From: Lepidodermella squamata
Lineage: Eukaryota > Gastrotricha
Reading direction: 5' to 3'
Assembly (NCBI GenBank): GCA_047495785.1
Contig: JBLDXI010000023.1
Span: 1,415,937-1,479,936, forward strand
DNA length: 64,000 bases
The translations under genes and the position numbers were made by a program. Each line of letters opens with the position of its first letter. Position 1 is the first letter of the stretch. Of the stretch, positions 31,863 to 42,884 are shown piece after piece. The notes under the pieces are model-generated. The model was not told the DNA's origin and searched no databases. It worked only from the letters and a program-made list of their open reading frames with translations.

Positions 31863-34719
31863 ACTGTGACTTTCTGACGCAATGGAACTGCCGTGGTGGT
31901 AATGACAAAACGTTTGAATTTTATTGTGTTATTGATGATTTTAATCCGGTTGCTTTTCTGATTAACGAGTCTTTCTTCTATTCTCTTACCTCTGTCTCCC
32001 TCGACGGGTACGCGATCTTTCGTTGTGATAGGGCACAGGACTCTGCAGAAGCCTTGCTTGGTGACGCGCATGGCGGGTCGGCGATCCTGGTTCGCGAAGG
32101 GGCGGTTGTCGTCTCCGAGCGGAAGCTGGCCTTGACTGGGGCGAAGAGAAGCGAGTGGATACGCCTCGACCTGCTGCCTGGTCGCCGTTGTGAAGCAGTA
32201 CGTGTGTTTACCGGCTACTGTCCGCCGTCGTCCCGTCTCGACCTGCGCTGGTTTGAGGAGGAGTTCGCTGAAGCTGCTCGTCTGGCTGTCCCGTGTTTCT
32301 TTGGCGGCGACCTGAACGCGAAATCACCACTGTGGGGGAAGGGCGACCTCTGAAACGCCAACGGCTTCTCCCTCCACCACGCCGCGACTCGGCTCGGTCT
32401 TACCGTCCTTCCGTCTCCGAAGCCGACTCATCTGCATCCCTCCTCCGGTTCGCTATCCACGCGCGATGTATGGGTGCTTAACGACGCTGCCATGCGCCTT
32501 CTGCGCGGCGGCGCTCACGTTGGCGATCGATATACCAGTGACCATTTCGTGACCTCAGTCGCTGTCGCCTTCCCAGTTGGCCGGCGGCTGCCTGCAGTCG
32601 ACCCTCCCGCTCCGGATCCGTTTCCGCGGTACGACGTCTCGCGCGCCGATCGTCTGGGTTTTTCCCGCACCTTGACTGCTAAGCTCCTTGCCATTCAGAT
32701 GCCAGCTCCCGGGGACCCCTTCCCACGACTTGCCGCTTATCGCCGAGAAGTCACCAGCGCTATCGCCGAGTCCCGCGACCTTCACGTGCCCGTCTGTGCG
32801 CCGGGGCAGCTGCGACGCATCGCCATGAGCCTGGAGATGCGCAGGCTTCTTCAGGAGAAGCGGGTTCTGGAACGTGCTCTGGGCAACCACGTCGACCGCG
32901 AGCTATGCGCCCGGCTCAAAGATCTCGACGCCCGGTTCCGCGCTGCGCAGCACGCTCATCTTCTCCGTCGCGACATCGCCAATCTTCGAATGGTGGAAGC
33001 GCTATCTGCCCAGCACCGTTACCGAGAAGCGTGAGAGCGCCTCCGCCGTCTCGACCGACACAGGCCGCCGCGTTCGGCTGGGCCCATGATACTGGATGAC
33101 GGCCGCGTCTTAGCGCCATCGCCTGAGCTCGCAGATGCTCTCCTGAGTCAGTTCGTCAAGCCGATGACGCCGTATGAAGACCCGGCTGCCGATGCTGCGA
33201 CCAGACAACGTTGGGCCGATATAGAGCGATTCGTTTCCACCGATCCTGATCTTCAGCGTACCGATACCCTGCAGCTACCCGGCCCGGGTGAGTTCTCCGT
33301 CAGCCAGCGCATGGTGGCTGATGCAGTCGGGCGCCTCAAGCCGTTTAAGGCGCCTGGGCTGGACGGCATCAGTCCTCTATTCTACAAATGGGGCGGGCCG
33401 CCGCTTCAGCGCCACCTTCGCCATCTGTTTAACCTCAGCCTCGGCTCCCGATGCGTTCTGCCGGAATGGAAGGAGGCTGCCGTCATCCCTGTGCCTAAAG
33501 CCGGTAAACCGCATGGCGCCGTCTCGTCTCAGCGGCCGATCTCGCTGCTCCCAGTTGACGGCAAGCTACTCGAATCGATCATCGCGCGCTGGTTGGGTGG
33601 GTTCCTGGAGGATCTCAGCCTGTTGCCTGACAACCAGTACGCGTTCCGTGCTCACCGATCCGCTCCGGACGTACCGCTGCGAATCGCGCACCGCGTCCAC
33701 CTCGGCCGGTCGCGTAATCGCAAGGTCATCGTCGTCGGCCTTGACGTACAGGCGGCGTACGATTCCGTGTGGAGTGCCGGCCTTGCCTTCAAACTCGCTG
33801 AACTGCCTCTACCTCGAAACCTGGCCGCCTGGCTTACCGATTTCCTGCGCGACCGGAAGCTTCAAGCGCGCGTCGCCGGCTTCCTCAGCCAGCAGCGGAC
33901 TGTGAACTGCGGGGTACCGCAAGGCTCGCTCCTGTCGCCCCTACTGTACATCTTGTACACTGCTGACCTTCTAACTGCGCCGACTGCCCCCGGCTGTTCC
34001 CTAGACGCCTATGCTGACGATCTCACAGTCGTCGGCGAGGGTGCGAATTTCCAGGAGGCCGAACGCTGCACCCAGGCAGAGATCGATCGCAGTGGGCCCG
34101 CGAGTGGCGCCAGAAGTTTAATGCGTCGAAAAGCGAGGCAATGCCGTTTGCCTGGCGCTCGTACCAGACCCGTCTGCACCTCGACGGCTCGACGATCCCT
34201 CAAGTTGCCGTGATTCGTGTCCTCGGCGTGCACCTTGACGCCAAGCTGACTTGGAAGTCGCACGTCGACCAGGTCATCAACCGCTGCACCCGGAACCTGT
34301 CCCACTTTCGCCGTATTGCCTGCACCCCTGGCCTCTCTCGCCGATGGCGTCGCACCGCCTACCTCAGCCTTGTCCGCTCCGCCGCCACTTACGGCAACGT
34401 CGTGTTTTGTACCGCGCCCAAGAGGCAGCTGAAGCGGCTTGATGTGTTGCAGAACGACTGTCTGCGCAGCCTGCTAAACATCCGCCGCGATGACCGGGTC
34501 CGTGTCTCGGAGCTGGAACGCCGCTGTGGCGTGAAGAGCCTGCCTGCCTTTTTCGAACAGACCCAGCGCCGTTATGCTGCGAATGCAGTCCGGTTCGTCC
34601 TCCCTCTTAGAGAAGAAGTTGAGCGACTCCGCCTCTCCGCGAACCCGGTGCCCCGTTCCCCGCTGGCCTCGATCGCCAGCAGGCTTCCTCGGGGTCCTTT
34701 GCCCACTTTCGATGTCTGA
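31856..34719 (+). pseudogene. LINE B ORF2 (endonuclease and reverse transcriptase), inactivated
   Basis: Endonuclease motifs: QWNCRGG near the start, HGGSAILVR, GYCPPSS, GGDLNAKSPLWG, and SDHF near 32,540. RT motifs: KAPGLDGISPLFYK, then VVGLDVQAAYDSVW (A), NCGVPQGSLLSPLLY (B), YADDL (C), KFNASKSEAMPF (D), RVLGVHLDAKLTWK (E). Defects: in-frame TGA at 32,351-32,353 (shared by both arms), TGA at 33,032-33,034 (this arm only; TGG in the other), and a frame change near 34,095 (both arms). The enzyme would nick target DNA and reverse transcribe the element RNA. This copy cannot. Confidence 0.8.
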
Positions 34720-35944
34720 TCTTGCCGCCTCTCCCTCTCCCTCTATCATTTGCTTTCTCTTCTCTCTTCCCTTCTTCTTCCTCCCATTCTCCCTCGCTGT
34801 GTTTACGTGCCTGTCTGCTTTCGATAAATCATCCATCACCCCGCCCACTTGTGTCCACAGCGCACTGCCGCCGGCAAGCGCATATAATCTCGCGACCCCG
34901 CGTCATTGATATCTTTACTTATTTTGTCTCCCATATCAATGAACAATAAATATTTGAATTTAGAAAAAAAAAATTGAGCACTATCACACCTTAGTCAAGG
35001 CATTTCGTTGATCATGCTTCAGTGTGCGAAGACGGGATTGCTTATTATTAACAGTTCTCAATTGTTTCCGCTTCATATAGAAAAAAGTTGTGACCTTTCC
35101 GAAAGTTAATCCCAACTTGTCCGCAATTGATCGCGCTCTGCCGTCTTCCAGTCGGCTCGAAACAGCGAATTCCTGAGACACAACATTTTAAATACATTTT
35201 AAACTATGATCAGAAGTTGAACTCACGGCATTCAGAAAGCTGATACTACTTTGAGTGAGACTTTCGTAATTCCTTACGAGGCCAGCAGATTTGCGCCGGG
35301 CTGAGAACCACTTCATGACCGCGGTTCTTTTCAACCCGGTTTTCTCGGCCAAACTTTGATAAAGGGTGACGTCAAAGCTTCCGCCCCTGGAAACTGTGGA
35401 CTGGAATGCTTCCTGCAGTTCGGCAAGTTGAGAATTCGCGATTCCAATTGTTCCAGCTCTACCGCGGATTCCCAATTGAGCTCGCCGTTCTAAAACAAGA
35501 CGCCTGGCTTGATAAAACGTTATGCCCACGGCTTTGGCCACTTCGCTCAATCTTTGCAGCGAAATGGTAGGATTCTGCTTGAATTCCTATAACGATCACT
35601 CCTAATATTAAGCAAATATCACATCTTGGTTATACCTGCTCGAATGTTTCATTCTGCTGAGATGTCAGTATGAAGCGAGCCTTTCGGTTAGTGCTATATT
35701 TGCTGAAGAATCTTTCAACCTGACCCTCGTTAAGTCCAAATTCTCGTGCCAGCAGCTCCTTTCTCGCCTTGGGCAACTTGTTATCATGTTTTACTTCCAA
35801 TTTCAACAGTTCGTACTTCTCTATCCCAATAATATCTTGAAATCGCCGACTATTCTTGGTCATCTTCACAACACTTTTTCTCTTCCTTGTGTGAAACCAG
35901 TTTTTTAAGTTTAAAAACAGATGGGCCAATCTCGATATGACGCA

Positions 35945-37072
35945 CTAAATTCTAAATTCAAACATTTATTGTTCATTGATATCATATGAACAGGGGAGAC
36001 GAAATAAGTGAAAGATCGTCGTCGGTGCGGCCAAAAGTAATATGTCCAAGAGTGATAATTTTGAGATAAATCGTAAAAACAGCTTTATTTTCGAAATTTT
36101 CAGTAAAATATGTCACCGAGCCGAATAAAGGGGTAGTTGATCACGGCGGATCGAATGGCGCCGGCCATTTCTACCGGTGATGCACCGTTTTTGCGCCATT
36201 GAGACATTCGTTGGACATATTACTGTTTTGTACTTTTTTTGTTATTTTGTTATGGGGTTTTAACATAGGGTGGTTCGATTCCTCGTGCGTGCATCCACTT
36301 TTTTGGCGATTTTATTTTTAAGCGCGAAGAAAGAGCATTATTTTTTACTTGGCATCAACATCGCGCTGCTGTGGTTCGATTCCTCCCGCAAGCATATATT
36401 TTTTCGGCGATTTTTACGCCACCATTTTGCTCGCGATTGAGTGATTTTTTGCTGGACTTATTATTTTTGGTGCCCTTTTCGAACTCGTGCCATGGACATA
36501 TTACTGTTGATTCTGCCGACAAATTGACCTGGTAAAATAGTCACGAAAGTGGACATATTACTTTTGATCCCTGGCGAATTTTGAGATGCGGTTTTCAGAA
36601 TAATGACCGGCGTTAAATTCCGAGTTCGGAACTGTAAAAATCTCATTTTCGATTTTGGATGGACATATTACTTTTGGCCGCACCGACGACGAGATATCAA
36701 TGACGCGGGGTCACAAGATTATATGCGCTTGCCGGCGGCAGTGCGCTGTGGACACAAGTGGGCGGGGTGATGGATGATTTATCGAAAGCAGACAGGCACG
36801 TAAACAAAGCGAGGGAGAATGGGAGGAAGAAGAAGGGAAGAGAGAAGAGAAAGCAAAGGATAGAGGGAGAGGGAGAGGCGGCAAGATCAGACATCGAAAG
36901 TGGGCAAAGGACCCCGAGGAAGCCTGCTGGCGATCGAGGCCAGCGGGGAACGGGGCACCGGGTTCGCGGAGAGGCGGAGTCGCTCAACTTCTTCTCTAAG
37001 AGGGAGGACGAACCGGACTGCATTCGCGGCATAACGGCGCTGGGTCTGTTGGAAGAAGGCAGGCAGGCTCTA
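35945..37072 (-). mobile_element. 5'-truncated LINE C inserted in an HD exon
   Basis: It is the 3' end of the GC-rich LINE (last ~110 codons of ORF2, C/T-rich 3' UTR, tail) in minus orientation. It is flanked by TGCGTC on both sides, read on the minus strand (37,073-37,078 and 35,939-35,944), a target duplication within exon 2 of HD copy 7. A 675-bp MITE later inserted into its 3' UTR. Excluding that MITE, the LINE fragment is about 450 bp. Confidence 0.85.
36017..36691. mobile_element. 675-bp MITE with ~31-bp inverted ends and AGAT duplication
   Basis: Ends CGTCGTCGGTGCGGCCAAAA and its inverse, with homology continuing through GTAATATGTCC. AGAT flanks both sides (36,013-36,016 and 36,692-36,695), and intact LINE copies show the empty site. 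The motif GGACATATTACT recurs internally at about 36,213, 36,494 and 36,552. Two copies of GGTTCGATTCC, matching the pol III B-box consensus, lie near 36,273 and 36,372. No coding capacity. Superfamily unclear. Confidence 0.85.
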
Positions 37073-37196
37073 GACGCAGCGATATCCTTTTTGTTGGTTG
37101 CGCTAAGATTGCGCCAACGCAACAAATCGAAGCACTGAGCAAGAGTTTGAAAAGTTGCTGTTAACAATATAAAGAAGCCTAAAAAAAGCTTTATCT

Positions 37197-37840
37197 CAGT
37201 GCTTCTCAACCTTTTTCCGTAGTGGGCCATTTTTTAATTCATTTTCCATCCCTGCGGGCCGCATGACTTAGGCCCTCGCCGGCGGGCCGCTACCACTGTA
37301 TTGTAAGAACACAGTGGGCCGCAAGTTTGTAATGTGAGCGAAATTCAATAGATATTGTTGCTGTTTAGTCGCTTATTTTATTGCCATGAAAATTGAAACA
37401 CAAAAAATTTAACAAATCTGGGCATTCACTAGTTAGTATTAATGAATTATTAATAAGTATTTTTAATAAGGGAATGGATGACTTTATTAATGGTATAAAC
37501 TGCGTTAAGCCCAGTGGCGTAGCCAGGATTTTTGTTTGGGGTCTGAGCTACATTCGGCCCAAAAAGTAACTATCAATTCGCGAGCGAAGCGAGCTTTAGT
37601 TGACGCTTTTTTGAGCATTTTCAACCCGAAAATGGTCTTAAATTGCTTTAAATTTGGAGGATTCATAGGAACCCTGTAGTTGGACTTCTCGGCATCAATT
37701 GGACCTTAAAGCTATAAAAAATGATTGACTACAACGCTTGCGGGCCGCAACCAATACAAGTTACCTATTTGAGTGCCGGGCCGCACAAAATCGGGCTGCG
37801 GGCCGCATGCGGCCCGAAATATGAAGGTTGAGAAGCACTG
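37197..37840. mobile_element. hAT MITE (644 bp) with perfect 8-bp duplication
   Basis: Ends CAGTGCTTCTCAACCTTT and AAGGTTGAGAAGCACTG, flanked by CTTTATCT at 37,189-37,196 and 37,841-37,848. The interior contains GGGCCGC-rich blocks near both ends, common in hAT-derived elements. No transposase. It cuts the intron preceding exon 2 of HD copy 7. Confidence 0.92.
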
Positions 37841-37848
37841 CTTTATCT

Positions 37849-38727
37849 ACATCGAGAAGAAAGGCAACTTCCGAAGAATCAAATATTTTCCGATTATCTA
37901 GTAAAACTCATTCACCTCGTGAAAACTCGTCTCCACTCGCCTGCCGGCTCGTTCCGCCTCGATTTCACTCGTTTCATTCGTTTTACTCGATCTATATTCT
38001 ATATGAAAAACGACTTTTTAACTTGAATGAAGAAGCAAAAGCAAAAAACTTTTTACTTGTCACCCATCACCTTGAACTTGATGTAAACAAGCCTAAATCC
38101 GAGCTATTCAACGACGCTAACGATATCATACAAATATACACACGAATTCCAACAAATTTCTGAGCGAGTTTTCAGCATTGGAGTGCTGTCAGCGTGCACA
38201 GTAGTGGAGCACATCATTTACATGTCGGTTTTCAGTAGCCTGGGCTGCTCTAGGAACTAATATTACATTTTTTCGTTCTCCATCGACCAAAAAACTCAAA
38301 ACAAGTTGAAACTTACGAATGATGTTGGAAATAGCTCAGTTCGCGAAATATTCTGCATGTTCAGCTTCCGTTGAATGTGTTCACATTTCATTCGATCTCC
38401 ATTTCAAATTTGAAGCTCATATTGATAAATACTTTGGGGAAGAAAGTTATAGCTGCATTTCAAATCTGTTTGCCATTGGTTGGAGATTATTAGACGAATC
38501 AGGTGTGGATTTTATTCCTCAAGTTTCCACAAAATCGCCGTGAAATGACGTTCATGACATCAGAGCTTCAAATGACGTATGTACCTATATTCCAATTCGA
38601 ATCACGATTACCGGTCGTTTTTTCTACTCCGATGGGTCATTCAAAACTGATGCCATCTATTAGGGAACCAATTCCCAAATCAGAGTAAGTTGCTGATAAG
38701 CTGTGATAACAGGTGAAATCATGATTT
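37849..38727. other. No recognisable gene
   Basis: Several short open frames exist (for example 37,828-38,163 and 38,319-38,543 on the plus strand), but none shows a domain, splice pattern or paralogue in the window. Confidence 0.4.
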
Positions 38728-39192
38728 TCATGGACCGATTGTTTCTCTTTTCTGATTCCTTTTTTTATACAGCCGTTTCAACTTGAACCACATTCGTACC
38801 TGAAGAAGAGAAGAATTTTTAAAAGGAACTCGGGTATGAAGTGTAAGCTTTATTGCCTTCTCGGTAGGATGTCCGATTGAGGTTGCTAGGCGTTCAGCTT
38901 GCTCACGTGTTATGAATTTGGAGATATTATATTCCTGAATAAATTGAATCACAATAGTGAGAGGATTCAAACAGTCCTTTGAATCTTAGAGCTTGAATCT
39001 TGAATCAATCACCTTTTCCAGAATGAGCCGCTGTTCCCATGTCAATGCTCTTCTTATTCGATGTCTATCAGGACCTCTCACTTTAGCACGGTGCTTTTCA
39101 AAGAAACGTTTCACAGTATCAAAAGGGATTTCCAATCGTTCAGCCAGACGTGTAATTCTGGTTCCCTCTAAATCTGAATTCTCATTGAATTC
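38728..39192 (-). CDS. Orphan 3' cassette of an HD gene (exons 5-7 only, HD copy 8)
   Basis: Exons 39,192-39,013, 38,934-38,857 and 38,799-38,728 encode unit 6 (RFFEKHRAK) and unit 7 (helix 3 MWFKLKRLYKK) with the normal stop. All joins are phase 0, and the last intron again has a GC donor (AAG|GCAATAAAG). No exons 1-4 precede it. Instead the last exon of the intact HD copy 9 ends only 53 bp upstream. It could serve as an alternative terminal cassette for copy 9 or be a leftover of tandem duplication. Its intron 6 is 57 bp and open, so retention would also be in frame. Confidence 0.6.
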
Positions 39193-39245
39193 CTCCTACG
39201 TGAGGTGTAAAATTAACAACAGTATAACGCAAGGAAAATTGATGT

Positions 39246-40735
39246 TTATGGAGCGCTTGCTTCTTTCTTCTGTTTCTGTTTTTCGAAGGACCGTTTCCAC
39301 ACGAACCACCTTTTTATCTAAAGCGTTGATTTAACAGATTTTTAAAGGGAACATGCTTTATTTTGCCTTTTTAGTCGAAAATCCCATCGATGCAGCCAGT
39401 CGTTCCGCTTGCTCGCGTGTTGCGAATTTCGATTTTCGAAACTCCTGAACCGATTGAATCACAATTATGTCGCAAAGCAATCCAATTTAATCAAATATTT
39501 AACCTTTTCTAGAATAAGCCGCTGCTCCCAGGTCACTCGAATTTTACCAGGACCTCTGCATTTAGCTCGCTGAATTTTGAAGAAACTTGTTACAGTATCT
39601 GAAGGGATTCCCAGTCTTTCAGCAATTCGAGTTATTCCACTTTCCTTAAGATCTGGATTCTCATTGAATTCCTGAGCAAATAATGAAAAACCACATTGAT
39701 TGAAATGTCAAGCCCCAGCAAACCGGAGTCGACAGTTTTCGTTGGCCACGTTTCAGTATGGGGCAACGGGATGGCTCATTTCTCGCAATCCTTAGCTGCC
39801 TTCGCTTCATAGCGAAGAAATTTGTAACCTGTCTGAAAGTCAATCCAAACTTTTCAGCAATTGCTTGCCCTCTGCCGTCTTCCATTCGGCTCGATACTTC
39901 GAATTCCTGAGACAAAGCTTATTTCCACTATTGGAAGGTTTCATCAAAACTCACAGCATTTAGAGCGCAAATAATATTGGGATCGAGAGTTTCTTGCTTC
40001 TTTGCGAGGCCAGCTGATTTTCGCCGGTTAGAGAGCCAATTCTTGACCACGGTTCTTTTTAATCCAGTTTTCTTTGCCAAACCGCTATAAAGGGCATTGT
40101 CAAAGCTTTCGCCTCTCACCATTGTCGAATGGAATGCTTCCTGCAGTTCTGCCAGTTGGCAATCAGTGAATGCAAAAGATCCAGACTTTGCCATTCCGCG
40201 ACGGATTCCAATTCGCTCGCGTCCTATAGCGACAAGACGTCTGGCTTGATTTAATGTTATACCCACAATCTCGGCAATTTCTCGAAATCTATGATGTGAC
40301 GCAGTTGCATTCCGTAGGAATTCCTGATGAAAAATCAAATAAAATAGATTATTTCTGCTTTTCGGTTGATATCTGGCCCCACGTCGCTTCACAACTAACT
40401 TTCTCGAACATTTCCTTCTGCTGCTGTGTCAACTTCGTGCAAACGAATGTGTTTCGGTTGATACGATGCTTCCAGAAGAAATTTTGAACTTGGCGCTCTG
40501 TAAGGCCGTATTCTCTTGCCAGCAGCTGCTTTCTCGCTTTGAACAACCTAGGATCACGTTTCACCTCCGACACTAACAAGCTGTTTTTATCTTCCCCGAG
40601 AATATCTTCAAATCGCCAAATCTTCTTAGTTTTCACTCCAACTCCTTTTTCTCTTCTCTTGTGAAACCTGTTGGGTCTTGGCGTTACCTTCATCAAGTAA
40701 GAGACCTGATTGGCATTCAATTTAGTATCAGACAT
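39246..40735 (-). CDS. Intact multi-homeodomain protein lacking most of unit 1, HD copy 9 (401 aa)
   Basis: Six exons: 40,735-40,400, 40,323-39,955, 39,906-39,724, 39,671-39,504, 39,444-39,367 and 39,317-39,246. All are open and join in phase 0. Exon 1 is a fusion: the family exon 1 (MSDTKLNANQVSYLMK) runs on through the former donor (GTAACGCC) directly into the end of unit 1 (FHKRREKGVG), because intron 1 and the first half of exon 2 are deleted. The frame is preserved. Units 2-7 are present (NFFWKHR, RLVAIGRER, NWLSNRRKS, NFFAMKRRQ, SFFKIQR, RWFVWKRSFEK). The last intron begins GC. One of two structurally intact family members in the window. Probable nuclear DNA-binding protein. Confidence 0.78.
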
Positions 40736-41347
40736 GATGCCTAACAAAGCTAGTAATCCAAATAAGATGTGCAGTTAATAATCTACAAGAGAATCACAAA
40801 CGCGAACAATTTTATAGCTTATTCAACATCAATTAGATTTTTCCAGTTTTCAAGGAACTCATGGTCATTGTGATTTAGAGAAAATGGGTGAAAATCCATA
40901 AAAACAGGGTGCGAAGTACAGGGGTGCCGGGGTGTCACGACACCACAGCTCCGGGACTCAAACCAGATAAAAATGCATGAAAATTGCCATTGAAGCAGAT
41001 GCCATAGGCCTCAGGCACTCAGTGCTCTGGTTATAGGAAAACAACCTCGAACTTGAGAAATTGAGAAGTTCCATCGCAAGCCATCTCAAGCTTTCGAGGA
41101 GGGCCAATTTTGAACCTGCTGAATTGACATGGCAACCTACGATAAGATTCCATGAGCCATTTTGACGTTATACTATCGTGAAGGTTACCTTTGATAAGCA
41201 TTAGAAACGCTCGTATGAAATTATTTGATGCGAATTCAGATGTCATCATGCTTCAAATGATTACACCGAAGAAATCAAATACCAGCGTTTGAATCATTTT
41301 AATGTCAATCAAGAACTGTATAGGTATTTATTCCAATTATATCAAGA
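40736..41347. other. Intergenic with one dispersed repeat
   Basis: 40,906-40,965 (GGGTGCGAAGTACAGGGGTG, then GGGGTGTC) matches the hairpin region inside the foldback at 25,668-26,487 in inverse orientation. The rest shows no gene. At about 41,348 a LINE begins without recognisable 5' structure. Confidence 0.45.
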
Positions 41348-42720
41348 AGACTGTCGTGGCCGGCTTGGATGTTCAGGCGGCCTACGATTCCGTGTGGCAC
41401 GCCGGGCTGATCCATAAGCTGGCCCAGCTGCCTCTCCCGCGAAATTTGGTCGGCTGGCTGGCCGACTATCTTCGCGACCGTCGTCTGCAGGCTCGCGTGG
41501 CGGGCTCGCTGAGTCGTCAAGTCGTCGTCCATTGCGGGGTGCCGCAGGGTTCCCCGTTGTCGCCGCTTCTCTACATTCTGTACACCGCCGATTTGCTGTC
41601 CGCCCCAAGCGTGGGTGGCACGTTGCTGCAGGCCTACGCGGACGATCTAACTGTCGTCGGCGAGGGTGGCACGTTCCCTGCTGCTCAGCGTCGCCTCCAA
41701 TTGGAGCTCACTCGTATTTCCGACTGGGCCAAGAAATGGCGCCAGAAGTTTAATCCCGCGAAGAGCGAAGTTATGCCCTTTGGTAACGCGTCCGTTGCTG
41801 TTAGGCTCAACGGAGCCGTAATTCCGCAAGTCGAGTCGTTACGAGTTCTCGGTGTTCACTTGGACCCTAAACTGACGTGGAAAGTTCATGTGGACAAGGT
41901 CTCTGACCGTTGCCGCAGAAATCTGGGTTTTTTCAAACATCTCATGTTCACCCCTGGGCTGTCGCGCCGCTGGCGCCGCACCCTTTACTTGACTCTGGTC
42001 CGTTCGTGCTGGTCTTATGGGACCATTTGTCTGGCTAGCGCCTCGAAGCAACAGCTTAATCGTCTCGCAGTCATCCAAAATGATAGCCTGCGTGCAATGC
42101 TCCACATTCGTCGGGACGACAGGGTCCGCGTGTCGGAGTTGGAATCTCGTTGCCGCATCCCGAGCGTCCCTCGGTTTCTGGAACAGTGCCAGCGCCGTTA
42201 TGTCGCCAAAGCCGCTCAGTTTGTCCTGCCGCTGCGCGAGGACCTCGAGAGCGTCCGCCTGATGGCCCGCCCCCCTCCGCGCTCGCCCTTCGTTCTGTTG
42301 AGCAGCAGACTTCCTCGTGGTCCTCTGCCCGACTTCATAGGCTAGGCTGTTATTCTCTTTTCTCCCATCTTCTCTCCTATATCTTCCCTCTTTTTTCTTC
42401 ATCTCTTCTTTCATGTTGTTTTTTTTCCTCTACAGGCTGCCTTGCTTTTTTATAAAATTCCTCCGTTAGCTACCGTTGTCTCCGCCATATTTTCTCTTTC
42501 TTACCTATACCGCAATTCTCTGTAATGTGTTTCTCTCTGCTGTCGATAACTACCCTGCAACTGATAAAACCCTCGCCATCTCCCTCTCCGTCTCTTACGT
42601 GCCCCATCAATATGATGAGCATGGATACATCTTACTCGCACGCGCCTCTTGTTCCATAGTCTTATTAGAGAGTTATTTTGTCTATTTTTTATTTGGAAAG
42701 AGGACAACAATAAAGATTTT
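41348..42720 (+). mobile_element. LINE subfamily 2 copy (LINE D), 5'-truncated with intact RT frame
   Basis: One uninterrupted frame to 42,345 carries RT motifs A (GLDVQAAYDSVW), B (HCGVPQGSPLSPLLYILY), C (AYADDL), D (KFNPAKSEVMPF) and E (RVLGVHLDPKLTWK), plus a C-terminal region ending PRGPLPDFIG. Upstream host-derived codons extend the frame to 41,302. The 3' UTR is C/T-rich and ends near AACAATAAAGATTTTTATG. It is related to but distinct from LINE B. Endonuclease and fingers are missing, so it cannot move by itself. The absence of stops suggests a recent insertion. Confidence 0.88.
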
Positions 42721-42884
42721 TATGTTTTTTATCCACACACGATTCACGGTCACTTTGCTGTACTGAAAATTAATAATGTTAATATTAATAATGTTTAACA
42801 GAATCCCCAGAGTGAATTGCTCAGGTAATTATCCGTTGTTAGGTTCAAAATATGAACAGGAGAAAGCATGATGTTCACGAACCT
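42721..42884. other. Short AT-rich gap
   Basis: No feature is seen beyond a direct TTAATAATGTTAA repeat near 42,769-42,797. Confidence 0.3.

Larger units (their letters stand above)
15167..34963 (+). repeat. Left arm of a giant inverted repeat
   Basis: The reverse complement of this segment is found at 44,198-64,000: position x pairs with 79,167 minus x, or 79,168 minus x inside a 1-base indel at 34,044. The sequence is identical wherever compared from 15,167 to 32,634. From 32,635 (C here, T on the other arm) to the LINE 3' end there are scattered differences, including A/G at 32,699 and at 33,034. The outer limit is unknown because the partner arm runs off the window. The arm contains part of the large transposon, LINEs, MITEs and HD genes. 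Confidence 0.95.
30180..34963 (+). mobile_element. Near-full-length GC-rich LINE (LINE B), Jockey/I-like
   Basis: A two-ORF non-LTR retrotransposon: ORF1 with zinc knuckles, ORF2 with apurinic-type endonuclease and RT, a C/T-rich 3' UTR, and a tail ending AATAAAT..TTTGAATTTAG followed by ten A. There is no RNase H domain. Endonuclease start QWNCRGG and motif GGDLNAKSPLWG suggest a Jockey/I-type clade; the precise clade is undetermined. Stops and frame changes inactivate it. It lies at the inner end of the left palindrome arm, with a broken HD gene on either side and no obvious target duplication. Confidence 0.85.
34990..37138 (-). pseudogene. Multi-homeodomain gene, HD copy 7 (broken by a LINE, 3' lost)
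   Basis: On the minus strand, exon 2 begins at about 37,128 (CFDLLRWRN) after a TGCTCAG acceptor. It is interrupted at 37,072 by LINE C and resumes at 35,944 with KNWFHTRKRK, ending at 35,636. Exons 3 (35,586-35,227) and 4 (35,172-34,990) follow and are open. A GTGTGA donor comes next, but exons 5-7 are missing because LINE B abuts at 34,973. Exon 1 is not found, since the intron before exon 2 is cut by a hAT MITE. Exon 3 is 9 bp shorter than usual, in frame. Pseudogene. Confidence 0.7.

Noticed and set aside
30180-34963. Target-site duplication around LINE B
   Set aside because: The 5' flank and the 3' flanks of both arms share no convincing repeat, so none is reported.
36264-36390. tRNA genes suggested by two GGTTCGATTCC motifs
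   Set aside because: No A-box at a suitable distance and no cloverleaf can be drawn. They lie inside a MITE.
37828-38163. 111-codon plus-strand frame
   Set aside because: It starts within the hAT MITE end and shows no conserved feature.
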